From contig JAWKRT010000001.1 of the NCBI GenBank assembly GCA_041389495.1, positions 2,294,001 to 2,358,000 of the forward strand: a stretch of DNA of 64,000 nucleotides, written 5' to 3'. The notes beneath the pieces were generated by a model. The model did no database searches. It was not told the origin of the DNA and saw only the letters and a list, made by a program, of their open reading frames with translations. The position numbers and the translations under genes are program-made. Positions 8,620 to 17,797 of this stretch are shown piece after piece; the stretch's first letter is position 1, and each line of letters opens with the position of its first letter. This DNA comes from Myxococcota bacterium (GTDB lineage Bacteria > Myxococcota_A > UBA9160 > UBA4427).

Positions 8620-11351
8620 GGTCGTCGCCGTCGATCGACCCGCTGCTCGCCGAGCTGCCGCGGCCGGTCGGGCGCGAGTCGCGCGAGGCGGTCGCCGCCG
8701 TGCGCGCCTACCTCGCCGAGGTGCGCGGCTACCTCGAGGCGCTCCACCGCGAGGAGAAGTCGGGCCGCGTCGTGAACGAGGCGAACTCCGACCTCACGGA
8801 TCGCATGGTGCGCCGGCTCTTCGCGCTCGCCGAGGAGAGCATCCTGCTCGAGGGCGGCGAGGTCGACACCGGCGTCGCGGTCGTCGCGGTCGGCGGCTAC
8901 GCGCGGCGCGAGATGTCGATCCACTCCGACGTCGACCTGCTCGTGCTCTACCGCGACGCGCTCACGCCCTACGTCGCGGGCATCGCCGAGCGCCTCCTCT
9001 ACTGGATGTGGGACGCCGGGCTCACGGTCGGGTGCGCGACGCGCACGATCGACGAGACGATCGCGCTCGGGCGCGAGGACGAGACGGTGCGCACGGGCGT
9101 GCTGATGGCGCGCTTCCTGTGCGGCGACGGCGAGTTCTTCCACGCGTTCGCGGACTCGGTGCGGCGCGAGCTCCTTCCCGACGTGGAAGCCTTCCTGGAG
9201 GAGCGGCGCGAGGGGCTGGCGGCGCGGCACCTGCGCTACGGCGAGTCGCTGTTCCTGCTCCAGCCCAACATCAAGGAAGGGGCGGGCGGCCTGCGCGACT
9301 ACCACGCCGCGTACTGGGCCGCGCGCGGCGCCATCCCGATGGCGCGCGACATCGACGACTGGCTGCACTTCGGCCTGCTCACCGAGCACGAGATGCGCGA
9401 GCTGCGCGGCGCGCTCGACTTCCTCTGGCGCGTGCGCAACGAGCTCCACCTGCTGACGCGGCGCTGCAGCGACCAGATGAGCTTCGAGCACCAGGAGCAG
9501 ATCGCGGAGGCGCTCGGCTACGGGAGCCGCGCCGATCTCCCGCCGGTCGAGGAGGACCCGACCGCCGAGCTGCCCGTCGAGCGTTTCATGCGCGACTACT
9601 ACCGGCAGGCGCGCGCCATCCAGAACTACAGCGAGCTCGTGCTCGACCTGCTGCGCGCGCGCGTCGCGACGGCGCCGCGCGAGCGCGAGGTGAAGGCGAC
9701 CGAGGACGGCTTCCGGCTCGTCGACGGACACCTCGAGATCCCGCACGCCGGGCACCTGCGCGAGGACCCGCGGCGCCTCCTGCGCGCGTTCCGGATCGCG
9801 CAGGAATGGGGCGTGCCGCTGTCGCGCACCGCGCAGCGCCTGCTGCGCGAGAGCCTGGACCTGATCGACGACGACTTCCGGCGCGACCCCGCGTGCACGG
9901 CGCTCTTCATGGGCATCCTGGGCGCCGAGCAGCGCGTGATGCGAAGCCTGATGGCGATGAACGACATCGATCTGCTCGGCCGCTACCTGCCCGAGTGGGA
10001 CCACATCGTCTGTCGCTGGCAGCACGTCATCTATCACACGTACACGGTCGACGTGCACTCGATCTTCCTGGTGGAGGAGCTGCGCCGGCTGTGGCGCGGG
10101 AAGTACGAGGCGGCGCTCCCCGCGCTCACGCGGCTCGTGCACGAGGTCGAGGACCTCCCGGCGCTGTACCTCGGATGCCTGCTGCACGACATCGGCAAGG
10201 GCTTCGGCGGCGACCACTCGGCGAAGGGCGTCGTGCTCGCGCGTCGCTGCCTCGAGCGCCTGGGCCTCGACGCCGAGCGCGCCGAGCGCGTCATCTTCGT
10301 CGTCGAGCACCACCTGCGGATGTCGCACCTCGCGCAGCGGCGCGACCTCTCCGACGCGAAGATGATCCTCGAGTTCGCGAAGCTCTGCGGCGACCGCGTG
10401 AACCTGCGCAACCTCTACCTGTGCACGTTCGCCGACATCCGCGCGTCGTCGCGCGACGCGTGGACGGACTGGAAGGGCGACCTGCTGCGCGAGCTCTTCG
10501 AGCGCGCCTCCGAGGTGCTCGAGAGCGGCGCCGAGGATCCGTCCCAGGCGATGGAGCTGATCGAGGCGCGGGTCGAGGCGCGCCGCGAGGGCGCCGCCGA
10601 CGAGCTGCGCGCTCTCGGCGTCGGCGAGGAGAAGATCGCGTCGTACTTCGCGGGGCTCCCGCTGCGCTACTTCGTCGCGCACACGCCGCGGCAGATCGCG
10701 CGCCACGCGCAGGTCGTGCTCCGGTTCCGCGACGAGCAGGTCTGCATCGTCTCGCACCGCGAGATGAAGGGCGGCTTCACCGAGCTGATCGTGTGCGCGC
10801 GCGACGTGCACGGGCTCTACGCGAAGATCGCGGGCACGATCACGGCGAGCGACCTCAACATCCTCGGCTCGCACGTGTACACGATGCGCGAGGGGCTCGC
10901 GCTCGAGGTCTACCGCATCACGACGCCCGAGGGCGGCCGCGACGAGCGGCGCATGCGCTGGGGCGAGTTCGAGCGCGCGCTGCGCTCCGTGCTGACCGGC
11001 GAGCGGGACGTGAGCGAGCTGCTCCGACGTCGGCGTCGCCGGCGCATGACGCTCCCGCCGCAGCCCGAGGCGCCCACCGTCCTCGTGAGCAACCTCGAGT
11101 CCGACTTCTACACGGTCGTCGACGTGAGCGCGAACGACCGCATCGGCCTGCTCTTCGACCTGACGCGCACGCTCGGCGACGCGGGCGTCGAGATCTTCGT
11201 GTCGAAGGCGGCGACCATCCGCGACCAGGTGGCCGACACGTTCTACGTGAAGGACGCCGACGGCAAGAAGCTCGAGGGCGAGGCGTGCGGCCGGCTGCGC
11301 GAGGCGCTCCTCGCGGCGATCGCGGAGGGGGAGGCGGAGACCCGTGCCTGA
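8616..11351 (+). CDS. glnD: Bifunctional PII uridylyltransferase / uridylyl-removing enzyme
   Basis: A 911-residue nitrogen sensor that adds or removes UMP on PII according to glutamine level. The nucleotidyltransferase domain has GGYARREMSIHSDVDLLVLY near residues 91-110. A helical linker follows, then the HD phosphohydrolase (LLHDIGKGFGGDHS near residue 523), and two C-terminal ACT domains (starting near residues 718 and 830) that sense glutamine. Full length for the family. GTG start in a GTGA overlap with the amidase; it overlaps xerD by eight bases. No glnB or glnK lies in the window. Confidence 0.95.
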   Translation: MRSSPSIDPLLAELPRPVGRESREAVAAVRAYLAEVRGYLEALHREEKSGRVVNEANSDLTDRMVRRLFALAEESILLEGGEVDTGVAVVAVGGYARREMSIHSDVDLLVLYRDALTPYVAGIAERLLYWMWDAGLTVGCATRTIDETIALGREDETVRTGVLMARFLCGDGEFFHAFADSVRRELLPDVEAFLEERREGLAARHLRYGESLFLLQPNIKEGAGGLRDYHAAYWAARGAIPMARDIDDWLHFGLLTEHEMRELRGALDFLWRVRNELHLLTRRCSDQMSFEHQEQIAEALGYGSRADLPPVEEDPTAELPVERFMRDYYRQARAIQNYSELVLDLLRARVATAPREREVKATEDGFRLVDGHLEIPHAGHLREDPRRLLRAFRIAQEWGVPLSRTAQRLLRESLDLIDDDFRRDPACTALFMGILGAEQRVMRSLMAMNDIDLLGRYLPEWDHIVCRWQHVIYHTYTVDVHSIFLVEELRRLWRGKYEAALPALTRLVHEVEDLPALYLGCLLHDIGKGFGGDHSAKGVVLARRCLERLGLDAERAERVIFVVEHHLRMSHLAQRRDLSDAKMILEFAKLCGDRVNLRNLYLCTFADIRASSRDAWTDWKGDLLRELFERASEVLESGAEDPSQAMELIEARVEARREGAADELRALGVGEEKIASYFAGLPLRYFVAHTPRQIARHAQVVLRFRDEQVCIVSHREMKGGFTELIVCARDVHGLYAKIAGTITASDLNILGSHVYTMREGLALEVYRITTPEGGRDERRMRWGEFERALRSVLTGERDVSELLRRRRRRRMTLPPQPEAPTVLVSNLESDFYTVVDVSANDRIGLLFDLTRTLGDAGVEIFVSKAATIRDQVADTFYVKDADGKKLEGEACGRLREALLAAIAEGEAETRA

Positions 11352-12303
11352 GCCGCGGCTCGTCGAGGCGGTCTACGCCTTCCTGCAGCACGCGCTCGTC
11401 GAGCGCGGGCTCGCGCGCAACACGGTCGACGCCTACCGGCGCGACCTCGAACGCTTCCTCGAGTCGCTCGAGGGCGAGCGGGTGCGCGACGTCGCCGACC
11501 TGCAGCGCGCGCACGTCGTCGCCTTCCTCGGCTCGCTCGAACGCCAGGGGCTCGCGGCGCGGAGCCGCGCGCGCGCGCTCGTCTCCGTGCGGCGCTTCGT
11601 GCGCTTCCACGAGGCGGAGGGCGCGGCGGTCGGGCACGTGCTCGAAGGGCTCGACGGCCCGCGGCTCCCGCGCGCCCTCCCGAAGACGCTCGGCCCGTCC
11701 GAGAGCGCGGCGCTGATCGCCGCGATCGACACGCGCGAGCCGCTCGGCCTGCGCGACCGCGCGATGCTCGAGGTGCTCTACGGCGCGGGGCTCCGCGTGA
11801 GCGAGCTGGTGGGCCTGTCGCGCGCGGCGGTCGACCTGCGCGCGGCGCTCGTGCGCGTCGTCGGCAAGGGCAACAAGGAGCGCATCGTGCCGCTCGGCGA
11901 GAGTGCGCTCGCCGCCGTCGGCCGCTACCTCGAGGACGGCCGCCCGCAGCTCGTGCGCGCGCGCCGGAGCGACGCGCTGTTCCTCACGGTGCGCGGCGGG
12001 CCGATGACGCGCCAGCACTTCTTCGAGCGCCTCCGCAGGCTCGCGCGCGCCGCCGGCATCGAGGCGCGACGCGTCTCGCCGCACGTCCTGCGCCACGCGT
12101 TCGCGACCGACCTCGTCGACGGCGGCGCGGACCTCCGCTCGGTGCAGGCCATGCTCGGCCACGCCGACCTCTCGACGACGCAGGTCTACACGCACGTGAG
12201 CCGCGCGCGTCTGCGCGAGACGGTCGAGGCCCGCCACCCGCGCGGGCGGGGCCGGCGCGCGCGGGCGGGGGCCGCCGCCGGACCGTCCGGGGGCCGCGCC
12301 TAG
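11344..12303 (+). CDS. xerD: Tyrosine recombinase XerD
   Basis: A 319-residue site-specific recombinase that resolves chromosome dimers at dif together with XerC. The N-terminal SAM-like core-binding domain (residues 5-95) is followed by the catalytic domain. The catalytic set is visible: R151 (LRVSEL), K175, H247-x-x-R250 (HVLRH), H273 and the nucleophile Y282 (TQVYTHV). The linker RLPRALPKTL resembles XerD more than XerC. A 25-residue Gly/Arg-rich tail extends beyond the usual 298-residue length. GTG start inside the end of glnD. No dif-like site was recognised in the window. Confidence 0.88.
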   Translation: MPEPRLVEAVYAFLQHALVERGLARNTVDAYRRDLERFLESLEGERVRDVADLQRAHVVAFLGSLERQGLAARSRARALVSVRRFVRFHEAEGAAVGHVLEGLDGPRLPRALPKTLGPSESAALIAAIDTREPLGLRDRAMLEVLYGAGLRVSELVGLSRAAVDLRAALVRVVGKGNKERIVPLGESALAAVGRYLEDGRPQLVRARRSDALFLTVRGGPMTRQHFFERLRRLARAAGIEARRVSPHVLRHAFATDLVDGGADLRSVQAMLGHADLSTTQVYTHVSRARLRETVEARHPRGRGRRARAGAAAGPSGGRA

Positions 12304-12304
12304 C

Positions 12305-13784
12305 ATGGAGAGCGAGGTCGACGCGGAGCGCATCCGCGAGGCGCTGCCCGAGGCGCTGCGTCCGCTGCTCGCGACGCTCGCGCAGCGCGCGGCGCGCAGG
12401 GGCGTCGCCCTCCATCTCGTCGGGGGGCCGGTGCGCGACCTGCTGCTCGGCCGCGCGCTGCGCGACGTCGACCTGCTCGTCGACGCGGCCGACGCCGCGA
12501 AGCTCGAGCCGCTCCTGCGCGCGGCGGCGCGCGACGGCGTCGAGCTCGCGCGTCACGATCGGTTCGGCACCTACACGGTGCGCGGCCCGGGCTTCGCCTT
12601 CGACGTCGCGACGTCGCGCCGCGAGCGCTACGCGCACCCGGGTGCGCTTCCCGACGTCGAGCCCGCACCGCTCGACGAGGACCTCGCGCGGCGCGACTTC
12701 GCCGCGAACGCGCTCGCGCTGCGGCTTCCCGCGCCGGCCGAGACCGGCGCCGTGCGCGTGCGCGGGCCGGACGGCGCGCTCGCCGACCTCGACGCCGCCG
12801 TGCTCGACGTCCTCCACGCGCGCAGCTTCCACGACGATCCGACGCGCGCGCTCCGCGCGGCGCGCCTCGCCGCACGCCTCGGCTTCCAGCTCGGGCGCAC
12901 CTCGCGCACCCGCCTGCGCAGCGCGCTCCGCGACGGCGCCTTCGGCGCCGTGAGCGGAGATCGCCTGCGCCGCGAGATCGAGAAGCTCTTCGACGACGCG
13001 CGCCACGGCGTCGACCCCTCGCGCGCGCTCGCGCTGCTCGCGAGCTGGCACGTGCTCGGTGCCCTCGAGCCGGGCCTCGACCTGCCGCGCGCCTCGGTCG
13101 CGAAGCTGCGGCGCCTCGGACGCGCGCTCGCGAGCCCGCCGTGGTCGCCCGCGCGCCATCGCGCCTGGGTCGCGGGCCTCGCACTCTGGCTCGCTCCGCT
13201 CGCCCCCGGCCTGCGCAAGCGCGCGCTGCGCCGTCTCGCCGTGCGCGGCGAGACGGCGGCGCGCGTCGACGCGTTCGCGAAGCAGTGCGAGCCGCTGCTG
13301 CGCAGGCTCGAGAAGGCGCGCGGTCGGGGCGCGGCCGACGCGCTGCTCGCGCCGCTCGACGAGGAGACGCTGCTCGCGCTGTACGCCTCGGCCGACCCGT
13401 CCGCGCGGCGGCGCATCGCGCGCTTCGCCGGCGAGGATCGGGGCAAGCGCGCGCCGATCGGCGGCGCCGAGCTCGCCGAGCTCGGCCTCGAGGGCCCGGC
13501 CATCGGCGCCGCGCTCGCACGCGTGCGCGCGGCCTTCCTCGACGGCGCGATCCGCACGCGCGAGGACGCGCTCGCACTCGGCGGCGAGCTCGCGCGCCGC
13601 GCGCGCGCGAAGGCGGGCGCCGCGAAGCGCGGAGCGTCTCGCCGCGCGAAGCGCACGCCGGCGGCCGCACCGGCGCCCGCGCCTGCGGACGACCCGACGT
13701 CCGACTACGTCGGTCCGCGCACGCGCACGCGCACGCGCACGGGCGGCGCGCGCGTCGGCGCGCGGGCGGGCGCGCGCGGGCTAG
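12305..13784 (+). CDS. CCA-adding / poly(A) polymerase family nucleotidyltransferase (3' end frame-disrupted)
   Basis: Class II tRNA nucleotidyltransferase/poly(A) polymerase. The head motif LVGGPVRDLLLGR is followed by the metal-binding DVDLLVD near residues 38-58, RRDFAANAL near residue 138, and DDPTRALRAARLAARLGF near residue 178. An alpha-helical body reaches about residue 435 and no HD domain is present. It could be a CCA-, CC- or A-adding enzyme or a poly(A) polymerase. The frame from 12305 has no stop until 14872, running through an Ala/Pro/Arg/Thr-rich tail and then across two other genes in antisense-like composition. A TAG in the +1 frame at 13782-13784 lies in a CTAG shared with the convergent gene, and is taken here as the natural end, so the length is not a multiple of three. 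The slip is probably in the repeated GCGCAC tract near 13718-13740. Confidence 0.75.
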
Positions 13785-14047
13785 AGGTTCTCGCGTCCGA
13801 TCATCGCGTTCCACGGGTGCGCGACCATGTCGTCGAACGCGTCCATCATGTGCGAGGGCGCGATCAGCGCGCACGGCACGAGCGACGCCACCCACAGCGT
13901 CGTCGTGAAGACGACGAGCGGGAGGGCGAGCGGCACGGGCCCGTGGCGCTCGACGACCGGCGGGTCGTCCGCGGCGAGGGCGGGCGATGCGAGAAGGCTC
14001 GCGACGAGTGCGACGAGAACGGCGATGCGGAGGCTCTGCTTCCTCAT
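13781..14047 (-). CDS. Small exported or membrane protein, unknown
   Basis: An 88-residue protein. A clear signal peptide (residues 1-25, MRKQSLRIAV then a hydrophobic core ending ASPALA before ADDPP) is followed by a second hydrophobic segment at about residues 38-63 and a short polar tail with paired Met/Asp/His. The ATG at 14047 has a well-placed AGGAG. The mature protein is probably a single-pass membrane protein. No family recognised. Its stop shares CTAG with the presumed end of the convergent nucleotidyltransferase gene. Confidence 0.7.
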   Translation of the reverse strand: MRKQSLRIAVLVALVASLLASPALAADDPPVVERHGPVPLALPLVVFTTTLWVASLVPCALIAPSHMMDAFDDMVAHPWNAMIGRENL

Positions 14048-14297
14048 GTCCAGCTCCTGCGGCAGTGCGCGCCGGGAGCGCGCGGGCTCCGGCGATCGCG
14101 GTGGGGCGCCATGATGGACCGCGCGGCCCGCGGACGGGAAGGCGCGAGGACGACCGGCGGGGAGGGCGTCGTGCAACCGGGCGCTCCAGGTGGCGGTCGC
14201 GCCGACGGAATCGCGTGCGTGCGCGCGCCGGCGCGGCGCGGGCGTAGGATGCGGCTGCGCGCGCGCGACGCGCCGCGCAACGAAGGAGAGCGGAGAC

Positions 14298-14765
14298 ATG
14301 TCGAGGGGGCTCGCGTCGGTCGGGCGGGGTCGCGTGCATCGTGCAGGGGGTCGGGAGCGCGGGCTCGCGCGGCGCGTCGGCGCGCGTGCGGCGATCGCAT
14401 TCGCCGGTGTGTTCACGCTCGCGATCGCGATCGCGGCTCCGCGGGCGAACGCCGGGACGGTGATCGGCCCCCCGATGTCGAGGCCGACGTCGCATACGTT
14501 CCTGTGCCTCGCGTTGAACGTCGGGAAGCGGCCGGTCGAGGTGACGTCCGAGGTCTTCACCGGGTTCGGCAGCTATCCCACGATGCCCATCGCCTCGGTG
14601 ACGGAGCCCGTCCTCCCCGGCAACGTGACCGCGGCGGCCTCCTCCGGCTCGGCCTCGGTGCTCTTCTGTCGCTTCACCTTCTCGGGCAGCCGTTCGGGCC
14701 TGCGCTTCAGCGCAGAGCTGCTCGATGCCGGCGGCGCCGTCGTCTCGGTGATCGAGCTGCGGTGA
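14298..14765 (+). CDS. Secreted protein, unknown
   Basis: A 155-residue protein with a long, Arg-rich N region and a hydrophobic segment at about residues 32-50 ending PRANA, typical of a Sec signal with an extended n-region. The mature part is about 105 residues, rich in Ser/Thr/Val, with two Cys (near residues 74 and 127) that could form a disulfide, and looks like an all-beta domain. ATG 14298 is preceded by GGAGAGCGGAG. A possible -10 (TAGGAT at 14244-14249) lies upstream. No homologous family recognised. Confidence 0.65.
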   Translation: MSRGLASVGRGRVHRAGGRERGLARRVGARAAIAFAGVFTLAIAIAAPRANAGTVIGPPMSRPTSHTFLCLALNVGKRPVEVTSEVFTGFGSYPTMPIASVTEPVLPGNVTAAASSGSASVLFCRFTFSGSRSGLRFSAELLDAGGAVVSVIELR

Positions 14766-14774
14766 GGACGCGGG

Positions 14775-15245
14775 TCAGAGCCCGAGCTCTTCCAGGCCCG
14801 GGTGGCCGTCGGGGCGCCTTCCGAGCGGCCAGTGGAACAGGCGCTCCTCCGCGCGGATGGGGAGATCGTTGATGCTGGCGATGCGGCGGCGCATCCGGCC
14901 GTCGTCGTCGAACTCCCAGTTCTCGTTGCCGTACGCGCGGAACCAGGAGCCCGCGTCGTCGCGCCACTCGTAGGCGAAGCGCACGGCGATGCGGTTCCCC
15001 GTGAACGCCCAGAGCTCCTTGATCAGACGGTAGTCGAGCTCGCGCGCCCACTTGCGCGCGAGGAAGCGCACGATCTCGTCGCGTCCGGTCACGAACTCCG
15101 CGCGGTTGCGCCAGCGGCTGTCGAGGGAGTAGGCGAGCGCGACCGTCTCGGGATCGCGGCCGTTCCAGGCGTCCTCGGCGAGGCGCACCTTGCGCGCGGC
15201 CGTCTCGGCGGTGAACGGAGGCGTCGGCGTTCGCGGCTCCGGCAT
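14775..15245 (-). CDS. NTF2-like family protein (DUF1348)
   Basis: A 156-residue protein of the SnoaL/NTF2-like fold. It shows AEDAWNGRDPETVALAY near the start, then FVTGRDEIVRFLARKW and the Trp-rich strands RFAYEWRDDAGSWFRAYGNE, the pattern of DUF1348. The fold is a cone-shaped beta-sheet pocket that binds small hydrophobic molecules; the function of DUF1348 itself is not known. GGGAGG ribosome site. It is the last gene of the leftward sigma-54 operon proposed to start at 18569, 70 bases after the cysteine hydrolase gene. Confidence 0.85.
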   Translation of the reverse strand: MPEPRTPTPPFTAETAARKVRLAEDAWNGRDPETVALAYSLDSRWRNRAEFVTGRDEIVRFLARKWARELDYRLIKELWAFTGNRIAVRFAYEWRDDAGSWFRAYGNENWEFDDDGRMRRRIASINDLPIRAEERLFHWPLGRRPDGHPGLEELGL

Positions 15246-15315
15246 GGCGGGCCTCCCGATCGGAGCGCGGAGAGGCCGGGATGCGCACGCGCACCCCGGC
15301 CTCCGCGCGGGTCGT

Positions 15316-16053
15316 TCAGTGCGAGCGCATCGCCTTCACGGCCTGCTGCGTGGTCCACACCGTGTTGGCGATGAAGCGGAAGTTCACGAGCGCGGCGGCG
15401 TGGCCATCGCCTTCGGCGACCTGCGCGGCCGCGGTCGCGTCCGACACCACGGCCACCTCGAACCCCTGCTCCACGAGCTCGCGCATGTGCGACTCGGTGC
15501 AGAGGTTGGCGGACATGCCGGCCAGCACGACCTTGTCGATGCCCTGCTTGCGCAGCTGCAGCACGAGGTCGTTGGTCTCGGGGCCGTAGACCTTGTGCGG
15601 GCTCGTCACCGTCGTCCGTCCGTCGTGGATGTACGGCTTGTAGCGCGCGAGCCAGTCGGCGCCGGAGCCCTCGAAGCCGTCGGTGACGAGCGCGTCCTTG
15701 CGGTCGAACATCGCGAGCTGGTGCATCAGCGTCTCGAGCGCACCCTCGAACTTCCAGACGTGGTCGTGCGGGTAGTAGTAGTGGGGCGAGACGAAGACCG
15801 GAATGCCCGACGCCTTGGCGGTCGCGAAGAGCTTCTCGATGTTCTCGACGGTGTGGTTGGCCTGGACGCTCTTCCCGACGACGCCCCAGGTGACGCCCTC
15901 CGGACTCAGGAAGTCGTTCTGCGGATCGGTCACGACCAGGGCGGTGTGGCCTCGCTCGATGCGCATGCCCGGATCGGGAATGTCCGCGCGCGCGGCCGAC
16001 ACGGCGAGAGCGAGGAACGCCAGGGAGCCCAGGAACGTCGCGGTCGTCTTCAT
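15316..16053 (-). CDS. Exported cysteine hydrolase, isochorismatase-like
   Basis: A 245-residue protein of the isochorismatase-like hydrolase superfamily. The catalytic triad is visible: Asp in VVTDPQNDF, Lys in TSPHKVYGPE and Cys in SANLCTESH. A signal peptide (MKTTATFLGS to AARA) predicts export, which is unusual for this mostly cytoplasmic family. The ATG at 16053 is preferred because GGAG lies nine bases upstream; an in-frame ATG at 16068 has no ribosome site. Substrate unknown (amides, carbamoyl or vinyl-ether compounds are typical). In the same operon as the flavin reductase fusion (39-54 bases upstream). Confidence 0.85.
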   Translation of the reverse strand: MKTTATFLGSLAFLALAVSAARADIPDPGMRIERGHTALVVTDPQNDFLSPEGVTWGVVGKSVQANHTVENIEKLFATAKASGIPVFVSPHYYYPHDHVWKFEGALETLMHQLAMFDRKDALVTDGFEGSGADWLARYKPYIHDGRTTVTSPHKVYGPETNDLVLQLRKQGIDKVVLAGMSANLCTESHMRELVEQGFEVAVVSDATAAAQVAEGDGHAAALVNFRFIANTVWTTQQAVKAMRSH

Positions 16054-16107
16054 CGTGGTCTTCTCCATGTGAGGGTTTCGGACGGGAATCGACGGCGCGA
16101 CCTCCGG

Positions 16108-17787
16108 TCACCCGACCCGGGTCGCGCCGTGGACCTGCTCGCGTCGGGCCGCGGGTCCGAAGGACTCCGACCGGACGCGATCGCGCGGAACGCCGCGCGC
16201 TTCGAGGTGGGCGTGGAGGGCGGCCATGAACGGGCGGGGCCCGCACAGGTAGAAGTCCGCATCGAGGTCCGGCACGAGCCGCTCGAGCCGCGCGCCGTCG
16301 ACGCGCCCCGCGCTCGCGTAGTCGCGGCCGCGTACGTCGCCGGGCGCGGGCCGGCTGTAGGCGACGTGCACGCGCGCGCGCGTCGCGCGCGCCGCGAGCC
16401 GCTCGACCTCGCGTCGAAGCGGGTGGTGCGCGCCGTCGCGCGCGCCGTGGACGAACCACACGGGCCGGCCCGTGTCGGCGGCGACGAGCGCGTGCAGCAT
16501 GCTCACGAGCGGCGTCAGGCCGACACCGGCACTCGCGAGGACGACGGGTCGCTCGCCGTCCGCGTCGAGCGTGAAGTGGCCCTGCGGCGCGGCGGTCGCG
16601 AGGCGCTGTCCGACGGCGACGGCGTCGTGCAGGAAGCGCGAGGCGAGCCCGTGCGCCTCCCGCTTCACCGTGATGCGGTAGTGCGGCGCGTCCGGCGCGC
16701 CCGACAGCGAGTACGTGCGCACGACGGGGTCGGCCCGGCCCGGAACGGCGAGCTCGATGGGCAGATGCTGTCCGGCCGCGAAGCCGGGCAGCGGGCCGCC
16801 GTCGGGAGACGCGAGGACGAACGACGCGACGTCGGCGCTCTCGCGCCGCTTCTCGATCACGCGGAGCTCGCGCCGCGCGCCGCCCGCGGCGTCCCAGCGG
16901 AGCGGCAGCGCGCCCTCGAGGCACACGCACTCCTCGATCTCGAAGTGCACGAGACGGCGCGCGCCGGGCGTGCGGTCGATCTCCGGCGAGTCCCAGTCGA
17001 CGCGCGCGCGCCCGGTGAGCTGCAGCAGGTCGCCGCGTTCGAAGTCGACGAAGAGGAGGCCGGCGCGCGGATCCATGAGGAGATTGCCGAGCGTGTTGAA
17101 GTGGTCGTTGCCCGCGTAGTCGGGAAAGACGAGCGTGCGCGCGTCGGGAACGCGGACGAAGCCGGCGGCGCCGCCCCGGTGCGACGCGTCCATCCCGAAC
17201 ACCGCGCTCTCGCCCTCGCCGCGGAAGCCCGTCGCGATGAAGAACGTGTCCGCGCGCCGGACGAGCTCGCGCGCGGGTCGCGAGAGGCTCGCGCCGCGCG
17301 TCGCGACCGCGGTGCGCTCGTCGGCCGGGGCCCGGCGCCAGTGGCGCTCCGCGATGTACTGGGGGCAGTTGCCGAAGCTCTGGTCGACGGCCAGCGCGAA
17401 GCGACCGTCGCGCCGCTCCGCGACGCGACCGTTCACGCGGTTGCGCCTGCGCGTGTGGAGCTCGATGCCGAGGAGCCCGACGTCGTCCCCGCGCTCGAGC
17501 GCGCCCGCCAGCGCGTCGCCGCGCGAGGGAAGAGCGGCGATGCGCAGGCTGTGCGGGTCGGGGGAGGAGACGAAGCCGGGCTCCTCGGCGAGGAGCGTCG
17601 CCCAGGGACGTCCCGCGGCGTCGCGCGCGGCCAGCACCAGGAAGGGAAGCTCCGCGTAGAACGCGCGGTGCTCGTCCGGAAGGAACGGGCGGACCACGCG
17701 CCGAGCCCACGGCTCGATCGCGTCGCGGATGCCGAGCCGCGTGTGGATGCGCTGCTCGCCTTCGTGGAACGGGGATGCGGGCGTCAC
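16108..17787 (-). CDS. PNPOx-like domain fused to a ferredoxin-NADP reductase-type flavoprotein
   Basis: A 559-residue two-module protein. Residues about 40-270 form a pyridoxamine-phosphate-oxidase-like split barrel (FMN-binding type), with FGNCPQYI and GMDASHRGGAAGFVRV. Residues about 310-540 are an FNR module: the FAD motif RTYSLSGAPD, the NAD(P)-binding ASAGVGLTPLVSMLHAL and the terminal YLCGPRPFM. Many relatives carry a C-terminal 2Fe-2S ferredoxin domain; here the chain ends soon after SESFGPAA with no CxxxxCxxC cluster. It probably moves electrons from NAD(P)H to a small molecule. GTG start with GAGGAG, 10 bases after the VOC gene. Confidence 0.85.
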   Translation of the reverse strand: MTPASPFHEGEQRIHTRLGIRDAIEPWARRVVRPFLPDEHRAFYAELPFLVLAARDAAGRPWATLLAEEPGFVSSPDPHSLRIAALPSRGDALAGALERGDDVGLLGIELHTRRRNRVNGRVAERRDGRFALAVDQSFGNCPQYIAERHWRRAPADERTAVATRGASLSRPARELVRRADTFFIATGFRGEGESAVFGMDASHRGGAAGFVRVPDARTLVFPDYAGNDHFNTLGNLLMDPRAGLLFVDFERGDLLQLTGRARVDWDSPEIDRTPGARRLVHFEIEECVCLEGALPLRWDAAGGARRELRVIEKRRESADVASFVLASPDGGPLPGFAAGQHLPIELAVPGRADPVVRTYSLSGAPDAPHYRITVKREAHGLASRFLHDAVAVGQRLATAAPQGHFTLDADGERPVVLASAGVGLTPLVSMLHALVAADTGRPVWFVHGARDGAHHPLRREVERLAARATRARVHVAYSRPAPGDVRGRDYASAGRVDGARLERLVPDLDADFYLCGPRPFMAALHAHLEARGVPRDRVRSESFGPAARREQVHGATRVG

Positions 17788-17797
17788 GGGCGGCTCC

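Noticed and set aside
13718..13740. CRISPR-like or satellite repeat from GCGCAC units
   Set aside because: Too short, no spacers, and part of the low-complexity tail of a coding gene.
12305..14872. Single 855-residue protein from the first CCA/PAP-type gene
   Set aside because: The part after about residue 490 has antisense-like composition and crosses two genes with signal peptides and ribosome sites. A frame disruption near 13740 is the better explanation.
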